A DNA stretch of 64,000 nucleotides, from assembly GCF_000293865.2 (NCBI RefSeq), contig NZ_ALKN02000002.1, positions 186,001-250,000 of the forward strand, read 5' to 3'. The notes beneath the pieces were generated by a model. It worked only from the letters and a program-made list of their open reading frames with translations. It was not told the DNA's origin and ran no database searches. Positions 51,144-61,700 of the stretch are shown one piece after another. Numbering within the stretch: position 1 is the first letter of the stretch; each line of letters begins with the position of its first letter. A program made the position numbers and the translations under genes. The stretch comes from Limnohabitans sp. Rim28. Its GTDB lineage: Bacteria; Pseudomonadota; Gammaproteobacteria; Burkholderiales; Burkholderiaceae_C.

Positions 51144-51632
51144 ATGATGTTTTCTAAAGTCCTTGAGCGAATCGCCTTGATGTGCAGCCTGCTGGGAGGG
51201 CTGGTGTTGACTGCTGTCATGCTCATGACCTGCTACAGCTTGTTTGGGCGCAACGTGTTGGGCTCGGCGCTCATTGGTGACTTTGAATTGACCGGGGTAG
51301 GCGCTGGCGCCGCCATTGCTTTGTTCATGCCGCTGTGTCAGCTCAGGCGCGAAAACATCATCGTTGACTTCTTCACCGCCAAATGCACGGAATCCACCTT
51401 GTTTCGTTTGGACCGATTAGGCGATGCCTTGATGACTGTGATATTTGCTTTGTTGTCTTGGCGCTGCGGCTTGGCTGCCATCAACGCCAAAGAAACCATG
51501 GGGGCATCCATGCTCTTGGGCTTTCCTGACTGGATCGTGTTCACCAGCATGTGCATTCCGTTTGGCATCACTGCGCTGATTGCAGCCGCGCAAGCCACTC
51601 AAACTGTCCAACATCACAGGGCCGTGTCATGA
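51144..51632 (+). CDS. TRAP transporter small permease (DctQ)
   Basis: A 162-residue protein of four hydrophobic helices with LTAVMLMTCYSLFGRNVLG and LIGDFELTGVGAGAAIALFMPLCQLRRENI-type segments found in DctQ. Overlaps dctM by ATGA. Confidence 0.88.
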   Translation: MMFSKVLERIALMCSLLGGLVLTAVMLMTCYSLFGRNVLGSALIGDFELTGVGAGAAIALFMPLCQLRRENIIVDFFTAKCTESTLFRLDRLGDALMTVIFALLSWRCGLAAINAKETMGASMLLGFPDWIVFTSMCIPFGITALIAAAQATQTVQHHRAVS

Positions 51633-52945
51633 CACCCATCAGTTTGGCTTTGATGATTTTCGGCATCATGCTGTGCCTGATGGTGATCCGCGTTCCGATT
51701 GCAGGCGCCATGTTCTTGGCGGGTACGGCCGGCTTTGTTTTGCAAACGGGTTTCACGCCCTTTTTGAACTTTTTGAACAACCTCGCCTTCGCGCGATTGG
51801 CCAACTACGATTTGTCGGTGATCCCCCTGTTCATTTTGATGGGGCACTTTGCAACACAAGGCGGCATCAGCAAAGCCCTGTTTCAATTTGCTGCAGCGGT
51901 CATGGGCCGCTTCAAAGGCGGATTGGCCATGGGGGCTGTTTTGGCCAGTGGCGCGTTTGGTGCCATTTGTGGCTCCTCAGTGGCCACCGCAGCCACCATC
52001 ACGGGCGTGGCTTTGCCCGAAATGAAACGCCACGGCTACTCGGGTCGCTTGTCCACCGGCACTTTGGCCGCTGGGGGCACCTTGGGCATTTTGATTCCAC
52101 CCTCTGTGCCTTTGGTGATTTATGCCATCTTGACGCAGCAAAACATCGCCAAATTGTTTGCCGCAGCCATGTTGCCTGGGATCATCGCCATGGTGGGCTA
52201 CATGATCGCTATTGCGATTTATGTGCGACTGGTTCCGGGCCAAGCGCCCGACCAAGAAGAGCGTGAAAAACTCACCTTTCAATCTCTGCAAGGCATTTTG
52301 CCCATCGCCATGATTTTTGTGGTCGTCTTTGGCGGTATCTATGGCGGCTTGTTCACCCCCACCGAAGGTGCCGCCGTGGGTGCTGCATCCACGTTTCTGG
52401 CGGCGCTCCTCAAGCGCGAGTTGACTTGGTCCAAGTTTTTGCATTGCTTCCACGCCACCGCGCTCAGCACGGCCATGATTTTTCTGATTTTCATGGGCGC
52501 GGATGTGATGAATGCGGCTTTGGCCAGGACGCAAGTACCCGGCCATTTGGCCGAGTTGGTGGTGTCCATGAACTTGGCTCCCCTGTTGGTGGTCTCAGGC
52601 ATCTTGCTGCTGTATGTGGTGTTGGGCGCCGTGATGGACGAGTTGTCCATGTTGCTGCTGACCATCCCGATCTTTTTCCCGATCATCATGAAGCTGGACT
52701 TCGGGATGACGCCAGAACACACCGCCATCTGGTTTGGCATCATGGTCCTCATGACGGTTGGCTTTGGCATGCTGGCACCGCCCGTGGGCCTGAATGTGTA
52801 CGTGGTCAATGGGATGGCCAAGGATGTGCCATTGAGCGAGAGTTACAAAGGCGTCATGCCCTTCCTGATCAGTGACACACTGCGAACTTTGCTCTTGCTG
52901 TTTTTCCCAGGCATCTCACTGTTCCTGATCCAGTACTTGACCTGA
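51629..52945 (+). CDS. TRAP transporter large permease (DctM)
   Basis: 438-residue polytopic protein with DctM signatures: GAFGAICGSSVATAATI, GTLGILIPPSVPLVIYAI, FTPTEGAAVGA and LAPPVGLNVYVVNG. It forms the sodium-coupled channel with DctQ. ATGA overlap with dctQ fixes the start. Confidence 0.93.
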   Translation: MTPISLALMIFGIMLCLMVIRVPIAGAMFLAGTAGFVLQTGFTPFLNFLNNLAFARLANYDLSVIPLFILMGHFATQGGISKALFQFAAAVMGRFKGGLAMGAVLASGAFGAICGSSVATAATITGVALPEMKRHGYSGRLSTGTLAAGGTLGILIPPSVPLVIYAILTQQNIAKLFAAAMLPGIIAMVGYMIAIAIYVRLVPGQAPDQEEREKLTFQSLQGILPIAMIFVVVFGGIYGGLFTPTEGAAVGAASTFLAALLKRELTWSKFLHCFHATALSTAMIFLIFMGADVMNAALARTQVPGHLAELVVSMNLAPLLVVSGILLLYVVLGAVMDELSMLLLTIPIFFPIIMKLDFGMTPEHTAIWFGIMVLMTVGFGMLAPPVGLNVYVVNGMAKDVPLSESYKGVMPFLISDTLRTLLLLFFPGISLFLIQYLT

Positions 52946-52964
52946 TAGCCAACACCCACCAGAC

Positions 52965-52999
52965 AAGCCTCCGGCTTACCCCAGCCCGGAGGCTTTTTT
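52965..52999 (+). terminator. Rho-independent terminator after dctM
   Basis: AAGCCTCCGG pairs with CCGGAGGCTT around a loop of about 12 bases and is followed by Ts. Confidence 0.85.
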
Positions 53000-53063
53000 C
53001 ATGCGGAACTGGTTAGACTCTGACCTTGAACCCCGTCCATCACCACGCCTCATCAGTCCACCC

Positions 53064-53612
53064 ATGATGTTTGACCGCACCATTCGACATTGCCGCCAAT
53101 GTGGCGCTCTGGTTGCTCGCAGGCTGCCCGACGACGGCGACACCAAGCTGCGCGCCATTTGCACCGTCTGCCACACCGTGCATTACGAAAACCCGCTGAA
53201 CGTGGTGGGCACCGTGCCCCACTGGGGTGAGCAGGTCTTGCTGTGCAAGCGCAACATCGAGCCGCGCAAAGGCAAGTGGACACTGCCCGCCGGTTTCATG
53301 GAGTTGGGCGAATCCACCTCCGAGGGCGCAGCCCGCGAGACCACCGAAGAAGCCGGGGCGCAGTTCATCATGGAAGACCTGCTCACGGTGATGAGCGTGC
53401 CGCGTGTGGGCCAGGTGCACCTGTATTACCGCGCACGCTTGACCAGCGACGTGTTTGACCCCGGCCATGAGACCATGGAAGCGCGCCTGTTCACAGAAGC
53501 AGAAATTCCTTGGGACGAATTGGCTTTTCGCACCGTCAAGGAAACCCTGGAGCACTACTTTGCCGACCGCCGTGCGGGCCAATTTGGCACGCACGCGTTC
53601 GACATTGCCTGA
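53064..53612 (+). CDS. NUDIX hydrolase with N-terminal zinc ribbon
   Basis: CRQCG and CTVCH form a zinc ribbon, followed by the Nudix box GFMELGESTSEGAARETTEE. This arrangement is like NudC-type or ADP-ribose/NADH pyrophosphatase relatives. ATG 53064 (MMFDRT) is chosen. Substrate unknown. Convergent with the acyl-CoA synthetase. Confidence 0.88.
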   Translation: MMFDRTIRHCRQCGALVARRLPDDGDTKLRAICTVCHTVHYENPLNVVGTVPHWGEQVLLCKRNIEPRKGKWTLPAGFMELGESTSEGAARETTEEAGAQFIMEDLLTVMSVPRVGQVHLYYRARLTSDVFDPGHETMEARLFTEAEIPWDELAFRTVKETLEHYFADRRAGQFGTHAFDIA

Positions 53613-53624
53613 ACGCTGCACAGA

Positions 53625-55283
53625 TCAAATGTCAATCGCGGCAGCCGATCCGGCCTGCTTGCGCAGTTCAAACTTCTGAATTTTGCCTGTGCTGGTTTTG
53701 GGCAGCTCGCCAAACACCACCGCACGCGGCACCTTGAAGCCCGCCAGGTGCTGTTTGCAATGGGCCACGATCTGCTCGGCCGTGACCTGGGCATCGGCCT
53801 TCAGCTCCACAAAGGCGCATGGCGTCTCACCCCAACGCACATCGGGCTTGGCCACCACAGCCGCCGCCAGCACAGCGGGGTGGCGGTACAACACGTCTTC
53901 GACCTCGATCGATGAAATGTTCTCGCCGCCCGAAATGATGATGTCTTTGCTGCGGTCCTTGATCTTGAAGTAGCCATCGGGGTACTGCACCGCCAAATCG
54001 CCGCTGTGGAACCACCCGCCAGCAAAGGCCTCTTGCGTGGCCTTGGGGTTCTTCAGATAACCCTTCATGGTGATGTTGCCCTTGAACATGATCTCGCCCA
54101 TGGTTTCGCCGTCTTGTGGCACGGGCTCCATGGTTTCGGGGTTGAGCACGCGCACATCGCGCTGCAGGTGGTAGCGCACACCCTGGCGGGCGTTCAGGCG
54201 GGCACGCTCGCCAATGTCGAGCGCGTCCCACTCGGGGTGCTTGGGGCACACCGTGGCCGGGCCATACACCTCGGTCAAGCCGTACACATGGGTCAAGTCA
54301 AAACCCATTTGCTCCATGCCTTCGATCATCGAGGCCGGGGGCGCAGCGCCCGCCACCATGGCCTGGATGCCCGCAGGCACACCCGCCTTCATGGCCGCCG
54401 GGGCATTGACCAGCAGGCCGTGCACGATGGGTGCGCCGCAGTAATGCGTGACGCCGTGGTCGCGCATGGCATCGAAGATGGCCAGCGCGTCCACCTTGCG
54501 CAAACACACGTTCACGCCCGCACGCGCCGCCACCGTCCAGGGAAAGCACCAGCCGTTGCAATGGAACATGGGCAGCGTCCACAGATAGGTCGCATGCTTG
54601 GGCATGTCCCATTCCAGAATGTTCGAAATCGCATTGGTCGCCGCGCCCCGGTGGTGGTACACCACGCCTTTGGGGTTGCCCGTGGTGCCACTGGTGTAGT
54701 TCAGGGCAATCGCATCCCACTCGTTGGCGGGCAGGCTCCAGGCAAAGTCGGCGTCGCCCCTGGCCACAAAGGCTTCGTAGGTGAGCGTGCCCAGCTTGTC
54801 GCTTGTGCCTGAATACAGCGCATCCTCCACATCGATCACCAGCAAGGGCCGTGTGGACTGGCGCAGCGCCAAGGCTTTTTTCATCACGCCCGCAAATTCC
54901 GGGTCCACGATCACCGCCTTGGCCTCCCCGTGGTCGAGCATGAAGGCCACCGTTTCTGGGTCGAGCCGGGTATTGAGCGCGTTGAGCACCGCGCCGGCCA
55001 TGGGAATACCAAAATGCGCCTCCACCATGGGCGGCGTATTGGGCAGCATCACAGCCACCGTGTCGTTCTTGCCGATCCCGGCCTGCGTGAGGGCACTGGC
55101 CAACTGCCTGGAGCGCCGGTAAGTGGTGGCCCAATCTTGGCGCAAGTCACCGTGCACAATGGCCAAACGGGTTGGGTACACCTCAGCGGTGCGCTCGATG
55201 AAACTCAACGGCGAAATGGGCGCATGGTTGGCAGGGGTCTGAGGCAGATCCTGATCGAAGATGCTGACTTTGGTATCGGTCAT
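53625..55283 (-). CDS. Acyl-CoA synthetase (AMP-binding)
   Basis: Has LNYTSGTTGNPKGVVYHHRG (AMP-binding P-loop), the GLTEVYGP motif A5, GWFHSGDLAVQYPDGYFKIKDRSKD in parts and the acyl-adenylate Lys in KTSTGKIQK. Members of this group activate medium-chain fatty acids or 3-methylmercaptopropionate (DmdB-like). No operon partner is visible. 552 residues. Confidence 0.9.
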   Translation of the reverse strand: MTDTKVSIFDQDLPQTPANHAPISPLSFIERTAEVYPTRLAIVHGDLRQDWATTYRRSRQLASALTQAGIGKNDTVAVMLPNTPPMVEAHFGIPMAGAVLNALNTRLDPETVAFMLDHGEAKAVIVDPEFAGVMKKALALRQSTRPLLVIDVEDALYSGTSDKLGTLTYEAFVARGDADFAWSLPANEWDAIALNYTSGTTGNPKGVVYHHRGAATNAISNILEWDMPKHATYLWTLPMFHCNGWCFPWTVAARAGVNVCLRKVDALAIFDAMRDHGVTHYCGAPIVHGLLVNAPAAMKAGVPAGIQAMVAGAAPPASMIEGMEQMGFDLTHVYGLTEVYGPATVCPKHPEWDALDIGERARLNARQGVRYHLQRDVRVLNPETMEPVPQDGETMGEIMFKGNITMKGYLKNPKATQEAFAGGWFHSGDLAVQYPDGYFKIKDRSKDIIISGGENISSIEVEDVLYRHPAVLAAAVVAKPDVRWGETPCAFVELKADAQVTAEQIVAHCKQHLAGFKVPRAVVFGELPKTSTGKIQKFELRKQAGSAAAIDI

Positions 55284-55407
55284 GAAATGGTCCTATGGCG
55301 TCTGACGGTTGAATGGTCCACAGTTTGCCTGACCCGGCGCTGAAATCCATGCTGGTTTGCCCCGAAACAGCACCTGGCAGGCCCGTCTTATCGGTGAAAA
55401 TAGCCAG

Positions 55408-57507
55408 ATGGCCATCCCCCAGTCTTTCATCCAAGAGCTGTTGTCCCGCGTCGACGTGGTCGACATCGTGGGCAAGTATGTGCAGCTCAAGAAAGGCGGC
55501 GTCAACTTCATGGGCTTGTGCCCGTTCCATGGCGAGAAATCCCCCAGCTTCAGCGTCAGCCCCACCAAGCAGTTTTTCCACTGCTTTGGGTGCGGCAAAA
55601 ACGGCAACGCCATCGGCTTTTTGATGGAGCACGCGGGCATGACCTTCATTGAGGCGGTCAAAGACTTGGCCCAGCAAACCGGCATGCAGGTGCCCGAAGA
55701 GCAGCAATCACCCGAAGACCGCGCCCGCGCCGCCGCCGCCAAAGCCAAGCAAGACAGCCTGAGCGATGTGCTCGAAAAAGCAGGCGAGGCTTACCGCGAT
55801 CAGCTCAAGATCACCCCGCACGCCATCGACTACCTCAAGGGCCGGGGCTTGTCGGGGCAAATCGCCAAACGTTTTGGTCTGGGCTACGCGCCCGAGGGCT
55901 GGCGCTCGCTGGCCAGCATCTTCCCTAAATACGATGACCCGCTCTTGGCCGAATCGGGTTTGGTCATCGTCAACGAAGAAGACGACAAACGCTACGACCG
56001 TTTTCGGGACCGGATCATGTTCCCGATCCGCAACATCAAGGGCGAGTGCATCGGCTTTGGCGGACGGGTGATTGGCAGCGGCACACCCAAGTATTTGAAC
56101 TCGCCAGAAACTCCGGTGTTCCACAAAGGCCGCGAGCTGTATGGTTTGTATGAGGCCCGCGAAGCCCTGCACAGCGCAGGCTATGTGCTGGTGACCGAAG
56201 GCTACATGGACGTGGTGGCCTTGGCGCAGCTGGGCTTTGCCAACGCCGTGGCCACGCTGGGCACGGCCTGCACGCCTGACCATGTGCAAAAGCTGTTCCG
56301 CTTCACCGACTCGGTGGTCTTCAGTTTTGACGGCGACGGTGCAGGCCGACGCGCCGCCCGTAAAGCACTCGACGGTGCTTTGCCCTACGCCACCGATGTG
56401 CGCAGCATCAAGTTTTTGTTCTTACCCGCCGAACACGACCCCGACAGCTATGTGCGCGAGTTTGGCCAAGAGGCTTTTGCCGAGCAGATCAAGCAGGCCA
56501 TGCCCTTGTCGCGCTTTTTGATCGAAGCGGCCAGCGCTGACTGCGACCTGCAAAGTGCCGAAGGCCGCGCTCGCCTGTCGAGCCAAGCCAGACCCCTTTG
56601 GCAATTGCTGCCCGAAGGCGCACTCAAGCAACAACTTTTGTCAGAACTGGCGCAACTCATCCAGCTGGAAACGGCTGGGCTTGAAAAACTCTGGGCCCAA
56701 CAAGCGGCCACCGACCAGCGCTATGCGCCCGCAGCCCGTGGCCTTGGTGCTGGCACCCCCCCTGCGCCCCAGATGGCCACCAATGCGGCCTTCAGCCGCG
56801 TCGCCAATCCTTCGGACAGGGGCGATCACCCCTTTGAGCCCAGCTATGGCGCACCACCCGGCTGGGCTGGCGATGCAAGCTTGGCCCAAAGCGCAGCCGC
56901 CTTTGACAAACCCTACAACCCTGGCACCAACCAGTGGCCCCGCAAGAACCCCAACTGGACGCCGGGCGGCAAGTTTGTGAACGGCAAATACAAGCGTGAA
57001 CCTGCGCCTTTGTACACCGGCCCGCGCACCGTGCCGGCCAGCCGGGCTGACCATGCAGCGCGTGTTCTGCTGGGCAACATGGCTTTGTGGGAAAGCATGG
57101 GCGGCGAAGACCATGCCATGCTGTGTGCTCTGCCTGCGCCCCACGGCCCTTTGTTTGCCTGGCTCGAATCGCAATTTCACGAACAAGGGGCTTTGGGGTG
57201 GTCCACTTTGCGCGAGCACATGCAAGACCAGCCTTTTGCCGAAGAAGCCAAACGCTGGGTGGCGCAAGACAAAATGAATGTGGTGGCTGGCAGCGAAGAG
57301 GCCACCCCGCCTGATGTGCAAGAAGCCCGGCTAGAGCTGCGCAGGCTGCTCAACATGCTCATGGTGGATCACTTGCAACAACTCAAGAACGAAGCCCTGG
57401 CCCAACACCAAGCCGGTTCAGACCCCGACGCACTGGCACGTTACAGCAGCCTGGACAAACGCTGGCGCGAACTCAAAGCCGCCGCGGCCTTGGTCTCTCC
57501 AGACTGA
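55408..57507 (+). CDS. dnaG: DNA primase
   Basis: The zinc finger is CPFHGEKSPSF...CFGCGKNGNA (Cys, His, Cys, Cys), followed by the TOPRIM domain with EGYMDVVAL and FDGDGAGRRAA (metal-binding acidic residues), and a C-terminal helicase-interaction region. It makes RNA primers at forks. ATG 55408 yields MAIPQSFIQELLSRVDVVD, the conserved start. The usual rpsU-dnaG-rpoD arrangement is not seen; cysE follows convergently three bases away. Confidence 0.96.
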   Translation: MAIPQSFIQELLSRVDVVDIVGKYVQLKKGGVNFMGLCPFHGEKSPSFSVSPTKQFFHCFGCGKNGNAIGFLMEHAGMTFIEAVKDLAQQTGMQVPEEQQSPEDRARAAAAKAKQDSLSDVLEKAGEAYRDQLKITPHAIDYLKGRGLSGQIAKRFGLGYAPEGWRSLASIFPKYDDPLLAESGLVIVNEEDDKRYDRFRDRIMFPIRNIKGECIGFGGRVIGSGTPKYLNSPETPVFHKGRELYGLYEAREALHSAGYVLVTEGYMDVVALAQLGFANAVATLGTACTPDHVQKLFRFTDSVVFSFDGDGAGRRAARKALDGALPYATDVRSIKFLFLPAEHDPDSYVREFGQEAFAEQIKQAMPLSRFLIEAASADCDLQSAEGRARLSSQARPLWQLLPEGALKQQLLSELAQLIQLETAGLEKLWAQQAATDQRYAPAARGLGAGTPPAPQMATNAAFSRVANPSDRGDHPFEPSYGAPPGWAGDASLAQSAAAFDKPYNPGTNQWPRKNPNWTPGGKFVNGKYKREPAPLYTGPRTVPASRADHAARVLLGNMALWESMGGEDHAMLCALPAPHGPLFAWLESQFHEQGALGWSTLREHMQDQPFAEEAKRWVAQDKMNVVAGSEEATPPDVQEARLELRRLLNMLMVDHLQQLKNEALAQHQAGSDPDALARYSSLDKRWRELKAAAALVSPD

Positions 57508-57510
57508 GGC

Positions 57511-58278
57511 TTATTTGCCCACCAGCTGATTGAACTTCTCGGCCTCGAAAGTTTCACGGGCAGCGCCCACACCCGGCACAGGCATCTGCTGCTGTGCGCA
57601 CAAGACCTCAAGGGCTTTCCAAATCATCGAGATCTGTTGCTCCTGACCGGCCGCGTTGTCGATCAAGCCCCGCAATGCCTGACTCACCGGATCGTCGTCT
57701 TGGGTGATGCCATAGGCGCTGAACTTGCGATCGGTCCCCGACACATCGGCGCTCTCACCTTGCTTGGAGGGAATGATGCGGGCCGGAATGCCCACTGCGG
57801 TGGCCCCGGCAGGCACAGGCTTGATGACCACGGCGTTGCTGCCAATCTTGGCCCCATCGCCCACTTCAAAGCCGCCCAGCACCTTGGCCCCGGCACTGAC
57901 CACCACATCTTTGCCCAATGTGGGGTGACGTTTGGCCCCTTTGTAAAGCGAGGTACCGCCCAAAGTCACGCCTTGGTAAATCGTGCAACCGTCACCGATC
58001 TCGGCCGTTTCCCCCACCACCACGCCCATGGCATGGTCAAAAAACACGCGCTCGCCGATCTTGGCCCCAGGGTGGATTTCGATGCCCGTCAAACCCCGCG
58101 AAACGTGCGAGATGAAACGACCCAACCACTTGAAACCATGATTCCAGCACCAATGGGCCCGGCGGTGCAGCACCAAAGCATGCAAGCCGGGGTAGCAGGT
58201 CAGCACTTCCCAAGCGGAGCGGGCAGCTGGGTCGCGGTCAAGAATGCACTGAATGTCGGAGCGAAGGCGAGAAAACAT
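57511..58278 (-). CDS. cysE: Serine O-acetyltransferase
   Basis: Helical N terminus followed by left-handed beta-helix repeats with [30 protein letters not shown] and [17 protein letters not shown], the CysE catalytic region including the His of DHAMG. It acetylates serine for cysteine synthesis. The C terminus is longer than in E. coli. Confidence 0.95.
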   Translation of the reverse strand: MFSRLRSDIQCILDRDPAARSAWEVLTCYPGLHALVLHRRAHWCWNHGFKWLGRFISHVSRGLTGIEIHPGAKIGERVFFDHAMGVVVGETAEIGDGCTIYQGVTLGGTSLYKGAKRHPTLGKDVVVSAGAKVLGGFEVGDGAKIGSNAVVIKPVPAGATAVGIPARIIPSKQGESADVSGTDRKFSAYGITQDDDPVSQALRGLIDNAAGQEQQISMIWKALEVLCAQQQMPVPGVGAARETFEAEKFNQLVGK

Positions 58279-58288
58279 AGGCCAGAGT

Positions 58289-59032
58289 CTATCGCTTGAC
58301 TTGTTTGTTTGCGTCAGCAGCCTGCATCATGGCTTTGGCCACCCCGCGCAAGATGTGGATTTCCTCGGGGCTGAGGGCAGCGCGGTTGAAAAGTTGGTTC
58401 AGCCGAGGCATGAGTTTTTTGGGCGCAGCCGGGTCCAAAAAACCAATGTCGGTCAACGCTTGCTCCCAATGCGTGAGCATGCCGGCCACTTGTTGCGCAT
58501 CGGCTTGATCAGCGGGCGGTACCGCGTCTTGGACGGGAAAGCCCCCCAAAGCCACACGCCAGTCATAAGCCACCACCTGGATGGCCGAGCCCAAGTTGAG
58601 CGAGCCAAACTGCGGATGGGTGGGAATGGACAAGGCCACATGGCAACGGTAAACGTCCTCGTTCTTCATGCCAAAACGCTCAGACCCGAACAAGAAAGCC
58701 ACGCTGTGCGCAGGGGCACCGGGCTGGGTGAGTTCAGCAAAATGTTCACGCGGCGAACGGGTAGGCGGGCCGAAGTCACGCGGCGTCATGGCCGTGGCGC
58801 ACAGATGGGTCACACCGTCCAAAGCTTCTTCCAGCGTGTCCACCACACGGGCTTTGGCCAGCACATCGTTGGCCCCACTGGCACGTTGAATGGTTTCCTC
58901 TTTGCGCAGCACATTGGGCCAACGCGGGGCCACCAAAACCAACTCGTCAAAGCCCATGACTTTCAGTGCACGGGCGGCGGCGCCCACATTGCCAGCATGG
59001 CTGGTTTCTATCAGGATGAATCGCGTTTGCAT
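58289..59032 (-). CDS. trmJ: TrmJ-type tRNA/rRNA 2'-O-methyltransferase (SPOUT)
   Basis: Begins [27 protein letters not shown] with the conserved N-A-A-R motif, then [13 protein letters not shown] and [14 protein letters not shown], as in TrmJ, which methylates position 32 of tRNAs. ATG 59032 chosen; the upstream frame to 59119 lacks conservation. Divergent from suhB. Confidence 0.93.
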   Translation of the reverse strand: MQTRFILIETSHAGNVGAAARALKVMGFDELVLVAPRWPNVLRKEETIQRASGANDVLAKARVVDTLEEALDGVTHLCATAMTPRDFGPPTRSPREHFAELTQPGAPAHSVAFLFGSERFGMKNEDVYRCHVALSIPTHPQFGSLNLGSAIQVVAYDWRVALGGFPVQDAVPPADQADAQQVAGMLTHWEQALTDIGFLDPAAPKKLMPRLNQLFNRAALSPEEIHILRGVAKAMMQAADANKQVKR

Positions 59033-59181
59033 GCCCCGATTGTCCATGCTGGAGCCCACCCCGCCGGGCTTGCCCCTGCGCTCGGTGACGCACAAATGAC
59101 GAACGCCCTGGTTTTTCATGAGAAAATGCTGGCCTTGCCGCCGCGATCGTGCGAAGGCCCACCCCGTTCTTCACACAATTC

Positions 59182-60144
59182 ATGTCGTCCAATCTCCACC
59201 CCATGCTCAATGTGGCCATCAAGGCTGCACGCGCCGCTGGCGCCCTCATCAACCGTGCTGCGCTCGACGTGGAAGCGGTTCGCATCTCGCAAAAGCAAGT
59301 CAACGACTTCGTCACCGAAGTTGACCACGCCAGTGAAAAAATCATCATCGAAACCTTGCTGACCGCCTACCCCGACCACGGCATCTTGGCCGAAGAATCG
59401 GGCCGCGAATTCGGCAACCCGCTCGCTGACCACATCTGGATCATCGACCCCTTGGACGGCACGACCAACTTCATCCACGGCTTTCCTGTTTACTGCGTGA
59501 GCATTGCTTTGCAAGTGCGCGGCAAGATCGAGCAAGCCGTCATTTACGACCCCACCCGCAACGACCTGTTCACCGCCACCAAAGGCCGTGGCGCCTTCAT
59601 GAACGACCGCCGCCTGCGCGTGAGCAAGCGCATCCGCCTTCAAGAATGCATCATCTCCACCGGTTTCCCTTTCCGCAAGGGCGACAACTTCAACCAGTAC
59701 TTGCGCATGATGGGCGACGTGATGCAACGCACCGCCGGCCTGCGCCGCCCCGGCTCTGCCGCGCTCGATCTGGCTTATGTGGCGGCGGGCTTCACCGACG
59801 GCTTTTTTGAAACCGGCCTGTCACCTTGGGACGTGGCTGCGGGCTCTCTCTTGGTCACCGAAGCCGGTGGCCTGATCGGCAACTTCACGGGCGAGTCTGA
59901 CTTTTTGGAACAAAAAGAATGTTTGGCCGGTGCACCCCGCATCTACGGCCAACTGGTCAGCATCTTGGGCCGGTACAGCAAATTTGCCAGTGCCGGTGAC
60001 AAAGCTGCGGTACGCACCGCCGTGGATGCCCTGAACCGCGAGCGCACAGGCGACATGCATCACCCGGACGCCGAAGTCACAGACGGCCCCGCCGCTGAAA
60101 GCACCGAAGCGGCCAGCGAAGAACGCAAAGACGCGCCGTTTTAA
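59182..60144 (+). CDS. suhB: Inositol monophosphatase family protein SuhB
   Basis: Metal-binding motif [15 protein letters not shown] and the C-terminal [18 protein letters not shown], with AEESGRE. SuhB is an inositol-1-phosphatase and in E. coli also part of rRNA antitermination complexes. A charged tail of about 50 residues follows. ATG 59182 or 59203. Confidence 0.94.
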   Translation: MSSNLHPMLNVAIKAARAAGALINRAALDVEAVRISQKQVNDFVTEVDHASEKIIIETLLTAYPDHGILAEESGREFGNPLADHIWIIDPLDGTTNFIHGFPVYCVSIALQVRGKIEQAVIYDPTRNDLFTATKGRGAFMNDRRLRVSKRIRLQECIISTGFPFRKGDNFNQYLRMMGDVMQRTAGLRRPGSAALDLAYVAAGFTDGFFETGLSPWDVAAGSLLVTEAGGLIGNFTGESDFLEQKECLAGAPRIYGQLVSILGRYSKFASAGDKAAVRTAVDALNRERTGDMHHPDAEVTDGPAAESTEAASEERKDAPF

Positions 60145-60182
60145 GCACGCGACCGACGCGCCCAACCCGCGTCTTCAGCTCG

Positions 60183-60213
60183 AAAAAAAGCACCCATACA
60201 GGGTGCTTTTTTG
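60183..60213. terminator. Bidirectional terminator suhB/CNNM gene
   Basis: AAAAAAGCACCC pairs with GGGTGCTTTTTT around ATACA, so either direction has a T run. It lies between the two convergent stops. Confidence 0.88.
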
Positions 60214-60227
60214 TGCCTGTCAGCCGA

Positions 60228-61559
60228 TCAGTTGCCGGCTTTTGACTCTTCGCTTGAATCGCCCTCGGCGGGCGGTAAACGCATGGCCAGCACCTTGTCG
60301 ATGGCGCGGCCGTCCATGTCCACGATTTCCAGCTTCCAACCTTCCCAGACCACCGAGTCGGCCACTTTGGGCAAGGTGCCGGTCAGCAGCATGATCATGC
60401 CGCTCAAGGTGTGGTAACGGCCACGTTCTTCTTCAGGCACTTCTTCGAGGTCCAAACGGTCCTTGAGTTCCGGCACAGGAATGTGGCCGTCCAGCAGCCA
60501 ACTGCCGTCGTCGCGCTGCACCGCCCAAGAGGTTTCGGGGTCACGCGGCTGGAATTCACCAGTGATGGCTTCAATCAAATCTTGCAGTGTGATGATGCCC
60601 TGCACCTCACCGTACTCGTCGATCACAAAGGCCATGTGCACATCCGACAACCTGAAGTTGTCGAGCAACTCCATGCCAGTGATGGTCTCGGGCACATACA
60701 AAGGGGCTTGCAAACTCTGTTGTTGCAAAGACTGCGGTTGCGAAGGCTCCTTCAAGGCGCGGGCCAGCCACTGGCGGGCGTTGATCACGCCCATAATATT
60801 TTCAATGCCGCCTTGCACCACCGGGAAACGGGCGTGGTCAGACTCTTCAATCTGGCGCAGGTTCTCCTCGAAGGAATCGTCCACATCCAAGCACACGATG
60901 TCGGCACGCGGCACCATGAGCGAGCCGATCTGGCGGTCGTCCAACCGGAACACGTTGCGCACCATGGTGTGCTCGTGCGACTCGATCACGCCGGCTGAAG
61001 TCCCCTCCACCAGCATGGCATGGATTTCTTCCTCGGTCACAGGCGTGCCCTTGGTCTCCTTCACACCCATCAGGCGCAACAAGGCACGGGTGGAGGCCGA
61101 CAACAAAATCACAAACGGCTTGGTGGCCAAGGCCAAAAAATTGATGGGCCGTGCCACCAAGCGGGCAAAAGTCTCTGGATAAGACTGGCCAATGCGCTTG
61201 GGCACCAATTCGCCCACCACGATCGAGAAATAAGTGATGGTCAAGACCACCAAGGCGGTGGCGCCAAAGCTGGCATAAGACTGCGAAACACCCAAACTCA
61301 CCAGCCACTGCGACAAGGGCTCTGCCAGTGCGGCTTCACCCACGATACCGTTCAAAACACCGATGGATGTGATGCCAATTTGAATGGTGGACAAAAAACG
61401 GGTGGGGTCTTCGCCCAATTTGACAGCTGCTGCGGCGCCGCTGTCGCCCTCATCAATCAACTTCTGAAGTCTTGCTTTTCTGGCGGTGACCAACGCAATT
61501 TCAGACATGGCAAACAAGCCATTCAGGCAGATGAGGGCAAAAAGTATCGCTATTTCCAT
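60228..61559 (-). CDS. CNNM/CorC-family transporter (HlyC-type)
   Basis: N-terminal CNNM (DUF21) membrane domain (LFAMSEIALVTARKARLQKL, IVVGELVPKRIG), two CBS domains (SLMVPRADIVCLD, HMAFVIDEYGEVQGIITLQDLIEAITGE) and a C-terminal CorC_HlyC domain. Family members are linked to magnesium or cobalt efflux. ATG 61559 (MEIAILF) chosen. Confidence 0.92.
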   Translation of the reverse strand: MEIAILFALICLNGLFAMSEIALVTARKARLQKLIDEGDSGAAAAVKLGEDPTRFLSTIQIGITSIGVLNGIVGEAALAEPLSQWLVSLGVSQSYASFGATALVVLTITYFSIVVGELVPKRIGQSYPETFARLVARPINFLALATKPFVILLSASTRALLRLMGVKETKGTPVTEEEIHAMLVEGTSAGVIESHEHTMVRNVFRLDDRQIGSLMVPRADIVCLDVDDSFEENLRQIEESDHARFPVVQGGIENIMGVINARQWLARALKEPSQPQSLQQQSLQAPLYVPETITGMELLDNFRLSDVHMAFVIDEYGEVQGIITLQDLIEAITGEFQPRDPETSWAVQRDDGSWLLDGHIPVPELKDRLDLEEVPEEERGRYHTLSGMIMLLTGTLPKVADSVVWEGWKLEIVDMDGRAIDKVLAMRLPPAEGDSSEESKAGN

Positions 61560-61700
61560 ACAAGGGGCTCGATGAAGCCCTGGGAGTTTCGTTGCCACGA
61601 TTGTAAAGAAGCCCGCTCCTCACTCCCACTAAAATCAACCCTTGCTTTTCAAACCCACTCCTGAATCCGGCGATTTTGATGCAAGTCAATCCCGTTCTTG

